Shown in pieces: positions 14,961 through 14,962 of a stretch of DNA of 14,962 nucleotides; within the stretch, counting starts at the first letter, position 1; each line of letters begins with the position of its first letter. The position numbers were made by a program, and so were the translations under genes. The notes beneath the pieces were generated by a model. That model was not told where the DNA came from and did no database searches. It saw only the letters and a program-made list of their open reading frames with translations. The DNA lies in NCBI GenBank assembly GCA_904502215.1, contig CAJGDQ010000014.1:1-14962 (forward strand). The letters are read 5' to 3'. This DNA comes from Clostridiaceae bacterium (GTDB lineage Bacteria; Bacillota; Clostridia; Oscillospirales; Acutalibacteraceae).

Positions 14961-14962
14961 GG

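Noticed and set aside
1..14962. CRISPR arrays, tRNA or rRNA genes, transposases, phage genes, toxin-antitoxin pairs or defence systems
   Set aside because: None was seen on either strand; nearly all of the window is accounted for by metabolic and transport genes.

Overview
The window is an AT-rich stretch of chromosome whose genes all lie on the minus strand. Strong AGGAGG-type ribosome binding sites, near-consensus TTGaxx-17-TAtaaT promoters and hairpin/U-tract terminators point to a Bacillota (Firmicutes) genome. The gene content (ferredoxin-dependent 2-oxoacid oxidoreductase, OPT peptide transporter, PepD, amylomaltase, GH2) suggests an anaerobic, probably gut-associated, Clostridia-type bacterium. 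No rRNA, tRNA, CRISPR array, phage or insertion-sequence gene was seen.

Read in the direction of transcription (right to left): (1) 14926-14960 is a terminator for a gene outside the window, followed by about 150 nt that may hold a dispersed repeat. (2) 14773-13921 is a self-contained ZIP metal transporter unit with its own promoter and terminator. (3) 13894-8077 is a five-gene operon with a clear promoter: AMP-forming acyl-CoA ligase, iorA, iorB, paaK and a double-ACT-domain protein, closed by a 13-bp terminator. It should interconvert arylpyruvates, aryl-acetyl-CoAs and aryl-acetates, as in aromatic amino acid breakdown or, in reverse, aryl-acetate assimilation. (4) 8064-6640 is the dipeptidase pepD, whose ribosome binding site lies one base after the terminator U-tract. 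(5) 6634-4319 is an OPT-family peptide transporter with its own promoter, followed after one base by a small PqqD-like (RiPP-recognition-element fold) gene. (6) 4255 to the left edge holds malQ (4-alpha-glucanotransferase), followed after two bases by a very long open frame.

The most unusual feature is that last frame. One uninterrupted reading frame of at least 918 codons encodes a complete 12-helix-type MFS transporter (residues 1 to about 420) joined by a linker of about ten residues to a glycoside hydrolase family 2 enzyme, with both catalytic glutamates present (E824, E884). It runs off the left edge. I followed the frame through the junction and sampled it along its length without finding a stop. 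It reads as a single-polypeptide 'import and hydrolyse' protein, translationally coupled to malQ.

Together the genes describe fermentation of peptides and oligosaccharides: OPT and PepD for peptide uptake and cleavage, IorAB and the CoA ligases for aromatic amino acid carbon, and MalQ plus the transporter-hydrolase for glycosides.
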